64,000 nucleotides of DNA from Bradyrhizobium sp. (GTDB lineage: Bacteria > Pseudomonadota > Alphaproteobacteria > Rhizobiales > Xanthobacteraceae). The notes under the pieces were generated by a model. It was not told where the DNA came from. It did not search any database and worked only from the letters and a program-made list of their open reading frames with translations. The position numbers and the translations under genes were made by a program. The stretch spans positions 1 through 64,000 of the forward strand of contig NZ_JAUSLT010000106.1 in the NCBI RefSeq assembly GCF_030646015.1, written 5' to 3'. Shown here one piece after another: positions 1 to 7,735 of this stretch (positions are counted from its first letter, which is position 1; each line of letters opens with the position of its first letter).

Positions 1-162
1 CTCAAGCTCGCCGACGACGGCCGCGAGGAAAACCCCGTCAACCTCGACCCCCGCATGGCCAAGCTCGCCGGCGGCGTGCACCGCCTCGACGGCCAGCTCA
101 TGGTCGTGCTCGACGTCGACCGCGTGCTCGAAATCGTGCCCAAGACCTCGCTCGCAGCATAG
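1..162 (+). CDS. cheW: Chemotaxis coupling protein CheW, C-terminal end only
   Basis: The window opens inside a reading frame whose last 53 residues are visible, ending at TAG (160-162). The segment GGVHRLDGQLMVVLDVDRVL matches the closing strands of CheW, the adaptor that links chemoreceptors to the kinase CheA at the membrane. The start lies outside the window. cheY and cheR follow on the same strand, as in alphaproteobacterial chemotaxis operons, which supports the call. The C-terminal part of another CheW-domain protein (a CheV- or CheA-like fusion) cannot be excluded from this fragment. Confidence 0.75.
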   Translation, partial: LKLADDGREENPVNLDPRMAKLAGGVHRLDGQLMVVLDVDRVLEIVPKTSLAA

Positions 163-201
163 TAATTGGCACAGGCCACTCGTGAAAGAAGGAGCCTAGA
201 A

Positions 202-579
202 ATGCAAACCTGTCTCGTTGTCGATGATTCCAGCATCGTGCGAAAGATCGCGCGCCGTATTCTGGAAGGACTCGATTTTCAGGTCATCGAGGCCGAGGAC
301 GGCGTGGACGCCCTGGTTGTCTGCAAGAAGGCCATGCCGGAAGCGGTGCTGCTCGACTGGAACATGCCCGTGATGGACGGCTATCACTTCCTTAGCCATC
401 TGCGCCGCATGCCCGGTGGTGACACGCCGAGGGTAGTGTTCTGCACTACCGAGAACGGCATCGAACATATCGAGCGCGCGCTTGAAGGCGGCGCCAACGA
501 ATACATCATGAAGCCGTTCGACAAGGAAATCATCGCGGCCAAGTTCCAGGAAGTAGGCCTGATCGCGGTACCGGAATAA
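202..579 (+). CDS. cheY: Chemotaxis single-domain response regulator CheY
   Basis: A 125-residue stand-alone receiver domain. The acidic pair is in LVVDDSS, the phosphoacceptor Asp in LLDWNMPVMDG, the conserved Thr in FCTTEN, and the Lys in MKPFD. CheY-type proteins carry the phosphoryl signal from CheA to the flagellar motor or act as a phosphate sink. The ORF track opens at 166, but the ATG at 202 has a strong ribosome-binding site (GAAGGAG, 188-194) and begins exactly where the receiver fold should begin, so I use 202. It sits between cheW and cheR, probably in one operon. Which flagellar or pili-based system it serves cannot be told from this piece. Confidence 0.9.
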   Translation: MQTCLVVDDSSIVRKIARRILEGLDFQVIEAEDGVDALVVCKKAMPEAVLLDWNMPVMDGYHFLSHLRRMPGGDTPRVVFCTTENGIEHIERALEGGANEYIMKPFDKEIIAAKFQEVGLIAVPE

Positions 580-622
580 TCCGGTTCTGCCCGTAGCGTT
601 AGCGTTGTAAGAGAGGCCGCCA

Positions 623-1504
623 GTGACCCCGCCCGATTATGAATATTTTCGCAAACTCCTCAAGGACCGCTCCGGTCTCGATCTGTCCGCCGACAAGCAG
701 TATCTGATCGAAAGCCGGCTGCTGCCGCTTTCGCGGAAGGCGGGACTGTCCGACATCACCGAACTCGTGCAGAAGATGAAGGGCGGATCCGCCGATCTCA
801 CCACCCAGGTGGTCGAGGCCATGACCACCAATGAGACGTTCTTCTTTCGCGACAAGGTTCCGTTCGATCACTTTCGCGATTCCATCGTGCCGGAGATCGT
901 GAAGGCCCGCGCAAGCCGCAAGAGCATTCGGATCTGGTGCGCCGCCGGTTCGACCGGCCAGGAGCCGTATTCACTGGCGATGTGCCTGAAGGAAATGGGC
1001 GCCATGCTCGCCGGCTGGCGGATCGAAATCATCGCCACCGACCTGTCGCAGGAAGTGCTGGAGAAATCCAAGGCGGGAATCTACAGCCAGTTCGAGGTTC
1101 AGCGCGGCCTGCCGATTCAGATGCTCGTCAAATACTTCAAGCAGACCGGCGAACTCTGGCAGATCAACCCCGACATTCGCTCCATGGTTCAGCATCGGCA
1201 GCTCAATCTGCTGCACGACTTCTCCCAGCTCGGCACCTTCGACGTGATCTTCTGCCGCAACGTCCTTATCTACTTCGACCAGGAAACCAAGGTGAACATC
1301 TTCAATCGCCTCGCCAAGATCACCGAGCCGGACGGCTTTCTGGTGCTGGGTGCGGCGGAAACCGTGGTCGGGTTGACCGATGTCTTCAAGCCGTTCCCGG
1401 ACAAGCGCGGTCTGTACCGGCCCAATGCCGCAGGCGCGACGCCGGCAAAGCTGCCGGCCGCGAGCGCAGCCGCGCCGAAGTTCGCTGCGATGGCGGGGCA
1501 TTGA
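623..1504 (+). CDS. cheR: Chemotaxis protein methyltransferase CheR
   Basis: A 293-aa protein with an N-terminal all-helical CheR domain (about residues 5-60) and a SAM-dependent methyltransferase domain after TTNETFFFRD. The SAM-binding loop is WCAAGSTGQEPYS, and FDVIFCRNVLIYFD is the typical CheR motif. CheR methylates glutamates of chemoreceptors, setting adaptation. The start is GTG at 623, preceded by AGAGAGG. The C-terminal 25 residues are Ala/Pro-rich and look like a flexible tail. It lies 43 nt after cheY and 3 nt before the PilZ-like gene, so co-transcription is likely. Confidence 0.93.
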   Translation: MTPPDYEYFRKLLKDRSGLDLSADKQYLIESRLLPLSRKAGLSDITELVQKMKGGSADLTTQVVEAMTTNETFFFRDKVPFDHFRDSIVPEIVKARASRKSIRIWCAAGSTGQEPYSLAMCLKEMGAMLAGWRIEIIATDLSQEVLEKSKAGIYSQFEVQRGLPIQMLVKYFKQTGELWQINPDIRSMVQHRQLNLLHDFSQLGTFDVIFCRNVLIYFDQETKVNIFNRLAKITEPDGFLVLGAAETVVGLTDVFKPFPDKRGLYRPNAAGATPAKLPAASAAAPKFAAMAGH

Positions 1505-1507
1505 CGA

Positions 1508-1831
1508 ATGGGCGATGATGCAAAAGCACCGGAGCGCGTGACGTTCAGCCGTGGCTATGGTGTCTGCATCATGGGCATCGACGGTACCTGGCGCCGCGAT
1601 TGCCTGCTCAACGCCATCTCCGACAACGACGCCATCCTGACCGTGGAAGGCTCGATTCAGGGGCTCAATCTCAAGGAGTTCTTTCTGCTGTTGTCGTCGA
1701 CCGGCCTCGCCTATCGGCGGTGCGAGCTGGTCCGCGTCAACGGCGCCGAGATCGACGTTTCCTTCCTGAAGGGAAAGAACAAGAAGAAGCGGGCGAACGC
1801 CATGTCAACGGATACGCTGATAGGCGCCTGA
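1508..1831 (+). CDS. PilZ-like domain protein at the end of the chemotaxis cluster
   Basis: A 107-aa protein beginning 3 nt after cheR. The size and beta-rich pattern (GYGVCIMGIDGTWRRDC, then NDAILTVEGSIQGL) resemble divergent PilZ-type domains found beside che genes in this group. The canonical RxxxR and D/NxSxxG c-di-GMP motifs are not clear: RRDC is present but the DxSxxG loop is degenerate. Binding of c-di-GMP is therefore uncertain. The C-terminus is Lys-rich (KGKNKKKR). Its place in the operon suggests a link between chemotaxis and motility control. An alternative is a conserved hypothetical protein with an unrelated small beta-barrel. Confidence 0.6.
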   Translation: MGDDAKAPERVTFSRGYGVCIMGIDGTWRRDCLLNAISDNDAILTVEGSIQGLNLKEFFLLLSSTGLAYRRCELVRVNGAEIDVSFLKGKNKKKRANAMSTDTLIGA

Positions 1832-1958
1832 GGGCGGACCGGGCCGGGCAGCCTGGCGGCAAGCGATCGCAGCAGGCGGTTGAATACAACAGAAACCTTT
1901 TGAGGGATGGCATCGCAAGTTTTCCGCGGCTCGGCCTCAAAAAGCCGAATCAGGCACT

Positions 1959-2315
1959 TCAGGCGTGATTGATCAGGCGAACCGGCCGGTGGTCGCTCGC
2001 CGTGAAATCGCCGGCCTGGTGTCTGGGTGCCCTGGCATCCAGCAGATGGTGAAGGGCGATGCCAAGGCCGGCATTGCAGGCGTTCAGCGCGGCGTTCACC
2101 TTCGCGTAGCGGGGGGTGACGTCGTCCAGGACGAAAACGTTGCCGGCAGCATCCTGGTTGCCGGGAGCGGATTCCCTGGTAATGGCGGCTTCAAGCTGCT
2201 TCATGCCGGCCTGGACGTGCTCGATCAGCGAAACCAGCTCCGAAACGATCGAATGGTGGCTGTGATTCCGGTCGCCGGACGGGTCCGGAACCCTGCCGTC
2301 AGTTGTCGCCTGCAT
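1959..2315 (-). CDS. Conserved hypothetical protein, 118 aa
   Basis: The reverse-strand frame from the ATG at 2315 has a strong ribosome-binding site (AGGAGAG about 6 nt upstream). The N-terminal 20 residues are polar and His-rich, followed by an amphipathic helix (SELVSLIEHVQAGMKQLEAAI) and a second helical part with NAALNACNAGLG. No signal peptide or membrane segment is evident. I do not recognise the family. A competing ORF on the plus strand (1965-2366) lacks a good RBS and has shadow-like composition. The gene is divergent from the FixJ-type regulator at 2454 and shares with it a short region containing a perfect palindrome. Confidence 0.6.
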   Translation of the reverse strand: MQATTDGRVPDPSGDRNHSHHSIVSELVSLIEHVQAGMKQLEAAITRESAPGNQDAAGNVFVLDDVTPRYAKVNAALNACNAGLGIALHHLLDARAPRHQAGDFTASDHRPVRLINHA

Positions 2316-2374
2316 GATTGCTCTCCTGCACACATTTTTATGCCCGCGGCGCTACTTGTGCGTTAAGGCTGCGT

Positions 2375-2390
2375 CCCGTACAAATACGGG
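2375..2390. promoter_or_regulatory. Perfect palindrome CCCGTA-N4-TACGGG, possible operator
   Basis: CCCGTACAAATACGGG has 6-nt arms and a 4-nt spacer. It lies in the 138-bp gap between the divergent hypothetical gene (start 2315) and the LuxR-type response regulator (start 2454). The position fits an operator read by the neighbouring regulator, but that link is inference. Confidence 0.4.
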
Positions 2391-2453
2391 TGGGCTCGAA
2401 TCTGCATTAGGGCAGTATCGTGCGGCGAATGGGCGTGTATTTTTTCACTGTCG

Positions 2454-3101
2454 ATGGACCGACACATGGCTGAGAACTCTGCTTCCCAACGCGAGATCTT
2501 CGTGGTCGACGACGACCCCGCCGTCCGCGACACCCTGTCGATGGTGTTGTCGGCGGGCGGCTATCAGGTGATTTGCTTTGCCGACGGCGCCGCGCTGCTG
2601 GCAGTGGCGCGCACGCGAACGCCGGCCTGTATCCTGCTCGACGTGAATATTCCCGGCAAATCCGGCCTCGACATCCTGAAGGAGCTGTCTGGCGAGGATT
2701 ATCCCGCGCCGATCTTCATGATCTCCGGCCAGGGCGACATCGCCATGGCGGTCAGCGCGATCAAGAATGGCGCGCTGGATTTCATCGAAAAACCGTTCCG
2801 CGGCAGCGAAATCGTGGCCCGGCTCGACGAAGCGATCGGGGCATATGCACGCCGGCAGGCAGAGAACTCCGCCTCACGAACCGCGTCGCTGCATTTTCCG
2901 GGACGGGAGCCGTTGACGCGGCGCGAACGCGAAGTGCTGGAGCAATTCACGTCGGGCGCTTCCAACAAGGAAGCCGGGCGCCATCTCGGAATCAGTCCGC
3001 GCACCATCGAAGATCATCGCGCCAACATCATGAAGAAGCTCGGCGCCAGGAATGCGGCCGATCTCATTCGAATCGTGATGACCGCCGCGCGCGACTCCTG
3101 A
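2454..3101 (+). CDS. FixJ/NarL-type response regulator (receiver + LuxR HTH)
   Basis: A 215-aa protein. The receiver domain spans about residues 12-125, with acidic residues in VVDDDPAVRD, phosphoacceptor in ILLDVNIPG, and Lys in IEKPF. A LuxR-type helix-turn-helix covers about 150-210 (LTRREREVLEQFTSG, then ISPRTIEDHRANIMKKL). This is the FixJ layout of a transcription factor controlled by phosphorylation. An in-frame ATG at 2466 is an equally plausible start; neither has a strong RBS. No histidine kinase is adjacent in the same orientation. The converging hybrid kinase at 3270-6776 could be the partner, but it has its own receiver and a receiver protein next to it. Confidence 0.88.
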   Translation: MDRHMAENSASQREIFVVDDDPAVRDTLSMVLSAGGYQVICFADGAALLAVARTRTPACILLDVNIPGKSGLDILKELSGEDYPAPIFMISGQGDIAMAVSAIKNGALDFIEKPFRGSEIVARLDEAIGAYARRQAENSASRTASLHFPGREPLTRREREVLEQFTSGASNKEAGRHLGISPRTIEDHRANIMKKLGARNAADLIRIVMTAARDS

Positions 3102-3122
3102 ACCGGCGCGTCAATGTCTTTG

Positions 3123-3262
3123 CGTCGTCCCGGCGAACGCAGGGACCCATAACCACCGATGATCGCGGTGAAGTAAGCCGTCTGACACCTTGCCTGAACG
3201 AGAGGCCCCGGCGTATGGGTCCCGGCGCCCCGTGCGCGATTGCGCACCAGGCCGGGACGACG
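3123..3262. repeat. Palindromic intergenic repeat, family B (CGTCGTCCC..GACGACG)
   Basis: The element begins CGTCGTCCCGGCGAACGCAG and ends with the inverse GCCGGGACGACG, with an inner inverted partner TATGGGTCCC. Related copies occur near 37.8, 38.3 and 42.4 kb. Here it lies between two convergent genes (the regulator and the hybrid kinase) and could fold into a long hairpin that ends transcription from both sides. Confidence 0.75.
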
Positions 3263-3269
3263 TCCGGAG

Positions 3270-6200
3270 TTAGCCGGCGAGCGCCTTGCGGATCATCGCG
3301 GCCAAATCCGACTTGCGGTACGGCTTGGCGAGCAGCAGGACTCCGGAGTCGAGCCGGCCGTGATGGATGATCGCGTTTTCGGTGTAGCCCGAGGTAAACA
3401 GCACCTTGAGCCCGGGCCTGGTTTTCTGCACTTCGTTGGCGAGCTGGCGGCCGTTCATTGCGCCCGGCATGATCACGTCGGTGAAAAGCAGATCGAAGTC
3501 CTTGCCGGCAGCGACGAAAGCAAGCGCTTCCGCCGCATTGGCCGCATCCAGCGTGACATAGCCCAGCGAATGCAGCTGGGTCAGCACATAATCCCTGACC
3601 AGCTTGTCGTCTTCAACGACAAGGATGGTTTCATGACCGCCCTCAACGGCCGCCGTGATCGCGGCTTCGGCCGCGGACAGGGCTCCGGTGCCCGGCGGCA
3701 GATACATCTTGATCGTGGTGCCGTGGCCCTCCTCGCTGTAGATCATGATGTGGCCGGCGGACTGCTTCACGAAACCATAGACCATGCTGAGGCCGAGACC
3801 GGTGCCTTTGCCGGGGCCCTTTGACGTAAAGAACGGGTTGAACACCTTGTCGAGTATGGCGGCGGGAATCCCGGTTCCGGTGTCGCTCACGGCAATCAGC
3901 ACGTAGCGTCCGGGCCGCACGTCGCCTTGCATGCTGGCGTAGCTTTCGTCGAGAAAGGCCATGCTGGTTTCGAGGATGAGCTTGCCGCCATTGGGCATCG
4001 CGTCGCGGGAGTTGAGCGCGAGATTGAGAATGGCGGTCGCCAGCTGACTGGGATCGACGGTCGCCATGCAGGCTTCGTCTTCAAACACCGATTCGATCTC
4101 GATCTGCTCGCCCAGCGTGGGCCGCAGCAGCTTGGCGGTGTCGATGATCAGCTCATTGACGTCGGTCTCCCGCGGCTGCAGCGGCTGCTTGCGGGCGAAG
4201 GCCAGCAGATGCTGGGTAAGATCCGCGCCCCGTGACGCGGCTTCGTCGATCATCCTGGTGATGGCGGCGAGTTGCGGGTCCTTTTCGACGGCCTCGGCCA
4301 GAATTTCGATAGTTCCGGTGATGACCGTCAGGATATTGTTGAAGTCATGGGCAATGCCGCCGGTGAGCTGGCCGACGGCTTCCATTTTTTCGGCCTGCCG
4401 AATCCGGTCCTCCGCCGCGATCCTGTCGGTCAGGTCGCGAATGAAACCGTTGAACACAAACCCGTCACGGCGCTTCAACGCGGTGACGCTGAGCTCGACC
4501 TTGATCTCTCGGCCGTCACGCCGCAGGGCCTCGATCTCGATGCGGCGGCCGAGGATCGGACCTTCGCCGGTGCTCAGGAAGCGCGCGATGCCCGACGCGT
4601 GGCCGGCACGGTGGATTTCCGGAATGATCAATTCGCCGAGCTTTTGTCCCAGCGCTTCATCGTGCGACCAGCCGAAGATCGTTTCCGCCTGCGAATTCCA
4701 GTTTCGGATGCGGCCGTTCTCGTCGATCTGGACGAAGGCGTCGAGCGCGGTATCGATGATGCCGCGCGCCAGTTGTTCGCTTTCGCGCAATGTCTCCTGC
4801 GCCAGCCGGCTTTCGATCATGTCGCGGCCGACGAAGAAATACCGCCGGACCGGCTCCGACCACGTGCCCATCCAGGACAGCGTCACGATCCGCCCGTCCT
4901 TGTGAATGTAGCGCGAATCGGTATTCCGCGCCCGCTTGCCGCGCCGCGCCAGGCGCATCTCGTCGCGGCTGATCTCGAGGTCGTCGGGGTGGAGGAATTC
5001 GCTGGCGTTGCGGCCGATCATTTCCTTCGGCGCATATCCCAGGATGGTTGCGGCGCTCGGGCTCACCTGAACCAGCACGCCCGTTGGATCGATCACCAGG
5101 ATCAGGTCCTGGGAGGTTTCGAAGATGCGGCGGCGCTCCTCGATCTGCTGGCGCAGCGCATGCTCGGTCCTTCGGCTTGCCGTGATGTCACGAGCGGTAG
5201 TCGATGCACCGATGATCAGTCCCGAGGGTGCCTTGATCGGGGAAATGGCGAGCGAGACCTGGACCAGGCTGCCATCCCGGCACAAGCGCTCGGTTTCGTA
5301 GTTCTCGATCGTTTCGCCCCAGCCGACCCGACGCAGGATGTCACGGATCTCTTCCGCACGGGTGGGCGGCACGATGAGGTCGATCTGCTGTCCGACCGCC
5401 TCCGTCGCGGGATATCCGAACAGCCGTTCCGCGGCCGGGTTCCAGCCGGTGATCGTGCCCTCGAGGGATTGTGTGACGATGGCGTCAATGGAGGATTCGA
5501 CGGCGGCGCTGAAAAGGCGCTCGCGCGAGGCGTAATGGTCGCGCGCGGCCTCGGTGCGGCGATGATCCTGAACCTCGCGCTCGAGCGCGGCGGCCTTTGC
5601 ATTCGCTTCGCCCATCACCCGGGCAAATGCGCGCGCGAGTACGCCGGTCTCGCCGCTGGCGTCGACCGGAATGGCGGTCAGCCCGTCGCGGCCGGCGCCC
5701 TCGACGGCCGCCGTCAATTGAATGATCGGCCGGGTCAGCGTCCTCGCAATGAACACGGCCAGTGCGGCCGCGCACAGCACGGCGATCAGTCCGACCAGGA
5801 GCGATGAATTTCGGATCGCCGAGGCGGACGCCATGAAGGCGGCGTTCGGACGCCGCTCGATGACGGCGACCCATTCGCCGCCGGCCAAACGCGCGGGAGC
5901 AAACGCTATTCCGTCCGGACGAGCGCCCCGTTCCGGGACGGCCTGTGCGAAGCTCCGGCTCGCGCCGAGCGATGATACCAGATTGGGGAAGTCGCTTCGC
6001 CAATCGTTAGGCTTACCCAGCTGCGAGCCGAATTCCCGCGTGCGATCGGGGTGAACCAGGTACTCGCCCCTGCCGTCGACCACATAGACGTGTTCGTCCG
6101 GCCGCACCGACGACCTGACGCGATCGAGTGCTTGCCGCATGTCGGCGTTGATAAGGACGATGCCGTACGGCTTGCCGTCGGGCGCCATGACCGGTTTGGC

Positions 6201-6776
6201 GATTAGCAACGTCGGCACATGGGGGGTCTCGACGGCACCGTTCTCCGCGTTCAGAGCGACATGCGAGACGTAAATTCCGTCCGCGGGCAGGCTGATTGTA
6301 TACCGGAAGTAGGGCGCATCGCCGACCCGCCGCATCTCGCTTTCCGGAACGATGCGCACCGCGCCATCGGGTCCGGAGCGGTCGACGCGAACGAGCTCCC
6401 GGTGGCCGTCCTCTACCCCGATGAACCGGAGCGAATGGGCCGGCTTGAGCGCCATCTGGGCAGCCAGCCGGGTTCCCAGCCGTTCGCGCCAGAGCGCCGC
6501 CGGGGTTTGATCGGTCGGATCGATCCCGCCATTGAGACGGGCGCGCATCAAGCCACTGACCGCCGCCAGGCCGTGAAAGGTGGCAATGTCGCCGGGTCCG
6601 CTGCGCACATGCGAGTCCAGTTCGGCGGCAACAAGCCGGGAATGCGTCTCGATGCGATCGAGCATGCGGGGCAGCAGCGCCTGCTCCAGGTTGCGATAGC
6701 TCAGCCATCCGACCGCGGATACCGCGAGCGCAACCAGCAGGATCATCGCGACGGCTAATCTGGTTGCAAGCGTCAT
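3270..6776 (-). CDS. Membrane-bound hybrid sensor histidine kinase (Cache-HAMP-3 PAS-HisKA-HATPase-REC)
   Basis: An 1168-aa protein. A first membrane helix lies at about residues 5-25, followed by a periplasmic Cache-type sensor region (about 30-310), a second helix (SSLLVGLIAVLCAAALAVF), HAMP, and three PAS domains (about 420-785, with WNPAAERLFGY and WNSQAETIFGW). The HisKA H-box is GGIAHDFNNILTVITG, the HATPase has NLALNSRDAMPNGG and GTGLGLSMVYGF, and a C-terminal receiver (about 1045-1168) has its Asp in LLFTDVIMPG. It is a multi-input kinase that senses an extracytoplasmic ligand plus cytoplasmic cues through PAS. A stand-alone receiver gene begins 68 nt upstream, so the two are probably co-expressed. 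The ligand is unknown. Confidence 0.93.
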   Translation of the reverse strand: MTLATRLAVAMILLVALAVSAVGWLSYRNLEQALLPRMLDRIETHSRLVAAELDSHVRSGPGDIATFHGLAAVSGLMRARLNGGIDPTDQTPAALWRERLGTRLAAQMALKPAHSLRFIGVEDGHRELVRVDRSGPDGAVRIVPESEMRRVGDAPYFRYTISLPADGIYVSHVALNAENGAVETPHVPTLLIAKPVMAPDGKPYGIVLINADMRQALDRVRSSVRPDEHVYVVDGRGEYLVHPDRTREFGSQLGKPNDWRSDFPNLVSSLGASRSFAQAVPERGARPDGIAFAPARLAGGEWVAVIERRPNAAFMASASAIRNSSLLVGLIAVLCAAALAVFIARTLTRPIIQLTAAVEGAGRDGLTAIPVDASGETGVLARAFARVMGEANAKAAALEREVQDHRRTEAARDHYASRERLFSAAVESSIDAIVTQSLEGTITGWNPAAERLFGYPATEAVGQQIDLIVPPTRAEEIRDILRRVGWGETIENYETERLCRDGSLVQVSLAISPIKAPSGLIIGASTTARDITASRRTEHALRQQIEERRRIFETSQDLILVIDPTGVLVQVSPSAATILGYAPKEMIGRNASEFLHPDDLEISRDEMRLARRGKRARNTDSRYIHKDGRIVTLSWMGTWSEPVRRYFFVGRDMIESRLAQETLRESEQLARGIIDTALDAFVQIDENGRIRNWNSQAETIFGWSHDEALGQKLGELIIPEIHRAGHASGIARFLSTGEGPILGRRIEIEALRRDGREIKVELSVTALKRRDGFVFNGFIRDLTDRIAAEDRIRQAEKMEAVGQLTGGIAHDFNNILTVITGTIEILAEAVEKDPQLAAITRMIDEAASRGADLTQHLLAFARKQPLQPRETDVNELIIDTAKLLRPTLGEQIEIESVFEDEACMATVDPSQLATAILNLALNSRDAMPNGGKLILETSMAFLDESYASMQGDVRPGRYVLIAVSDTGTGIPAAILDKVFNPFFTSKGPGKGTGLGLSMVYGFVKQSAGHIMIYSEEGHGTTIKMYLPPGTGALSAAEAAITAAVEGGHETILVVEDDKLVRDYVLTQLHSLGYVTLDAANAAEALAFVAAGKDFDLLFTDVIMPGAMNGRQLANEVQKTRPGLKVLFTSGYTENAIIHHGRLDSGVLLLAKPYRKSDLAAMIRKALAG

Positions 6777-6844
6777 CTTGGTCTTCGCACCACTCTATCC
6801 CGCCATGGTGCGCGGCTGGCCGGGACGCCCAACGCTATTCCGCT

Positions 6845-7285
6845 TTATGGGCGGGAAGCAACCTCACCGGCGGGCTGGGATGTTGACGACGCACGCTGTG
6901 CGGCCTCGAGGGACCCGGCAACGGCCGCCAGCAGCGCGGCCGGCTTGAAGGGCTTCTGCAGGCTCCTGACCGCGCCGAGCTTGGTGGCCATGGTCAGGAA
7001 ATCCGGGCCGGAGCCGGAATCGGAAGTTACGGGATTGCCTGATATCACGATGATCGGGATCAGGGGTTGTTGCTGATGGACCAGCCGCATGGTTTCCAGG
7101 CCGTCCATGCCCGGCATGAAGATATCGAGAAACAGCAGATCGAATTCACCTGTCTCGAATACCGCGAGCCCTTTGCGGCCATCGCCGGCGACGACAACGC
7201 TGTGGCCGGCCCGTTCCAGCAAAATCCGGATGGTCGCCTGCACGGCAATGTCGTCGTCCACGACCAGAATCTTTGCCAAGTCCAA
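6845..7285 (-). CDS. Stand-alone receiver-domain response regulator
   Basis: A 146-aa protein made of one receiver domain, with acidic residues in LVVDDDIAVQ, phosphoacceptor Asp in LLFLDIFMPGMDG, and Lys in LQKPFKP. It has a short polar C-terminal tail and no DNA-binding domain. The start is TTG at 7285, preceded by GCGGAGAG, a convincing RBS. It lies directly upstream of the hybrid kinase on the same strand, so it may be its phosphorelay partner. The output is unknown. Confidence 0.85.
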   Translation of the reverse strand: MDLAKILVVDDDIAVQATIRILLERAGHSVVVAGDGRKGLAVFETGEFDLLFLDIFMPGMDGLETMRLVHQQQPLIPIIVISGNPVTSDSGSGPDFLTMATKLGAVRSLQKPFKPAALLAAVAGSLEAAQRASSTSQPAGEVASRP

Positions 7286-7486
7286 CTCTCCGCTTCGAAT
7301 CTGGAATCAACACCGGTCTGTCGCAAAAGGGTTGCTGAATTTGCATTCACACGCAAGCATTTCCATCGGTGGACGACGCGTTGATTCTGTTGGAACGATG
7401 GCCGAGAACCCATTCCATCTGCACGGTTCAGGGCAGACACCGATCAAGGGGATGTGCAGGAGAATTTGATTCGGGAGAAAAAAATG

Positions 7487-7735
7487 TCACTGATCCCGAT
7501 CGAACGCGACTCCGATTCTCTTTTCCTTCCGCCAGACCACGTGGCAGGGCAAACACCGCCCCTCTGCCGGCAAGATCAAGCCAAAGCGATCGGGGATCCC
7601 GATCGGACTGGCCACGTCCAGCGCCGCTCCCGCCTCGGACATGTTGCGGACGGTGCAATCGATGGCCCCGCCGCCGAATTCTATGATTCCGGCCTTCAGG
7701 ACCCGGTGTCGCGGAGTTGCCCGGTGCTCTGCCAT
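7487..7735 (-). CDS. PilZ domain protein (c-di-GMP effector)
   Basis: An 82-aa single-domain PilZ protein. It keeps both c-di-GMP-binding motifs: RxxxR (RATPR, residues 5-9) and the NxSxxG loop (NMSEAG). Such proteins bind c-di-GMP and pass the signal to a partner. Its ATG overlaps the stop of the diguanylate cyclase gene by one base (TGATG), so the two are translationally coupled. This suggests the cyclase and PilZ protein form a local signalling pair. Confidence 0.88.
   Translation of the reverse strand: MAEHRATPRHRVLKAGIIEFGGGAIDCTVRNMSEAGAALDVASPIGIPDRFGLILPAEGRCLPCHVVWRKEKRIGVAFDRDQ

Noticed and set aside
4272-5807. Long plus-strand ORF of 511 aa
   Set aside because: It is antisense to the hybrid kinase, which shows clear domains. 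The composition is typical of a GC-rich shadow frame and no RBS is seen.
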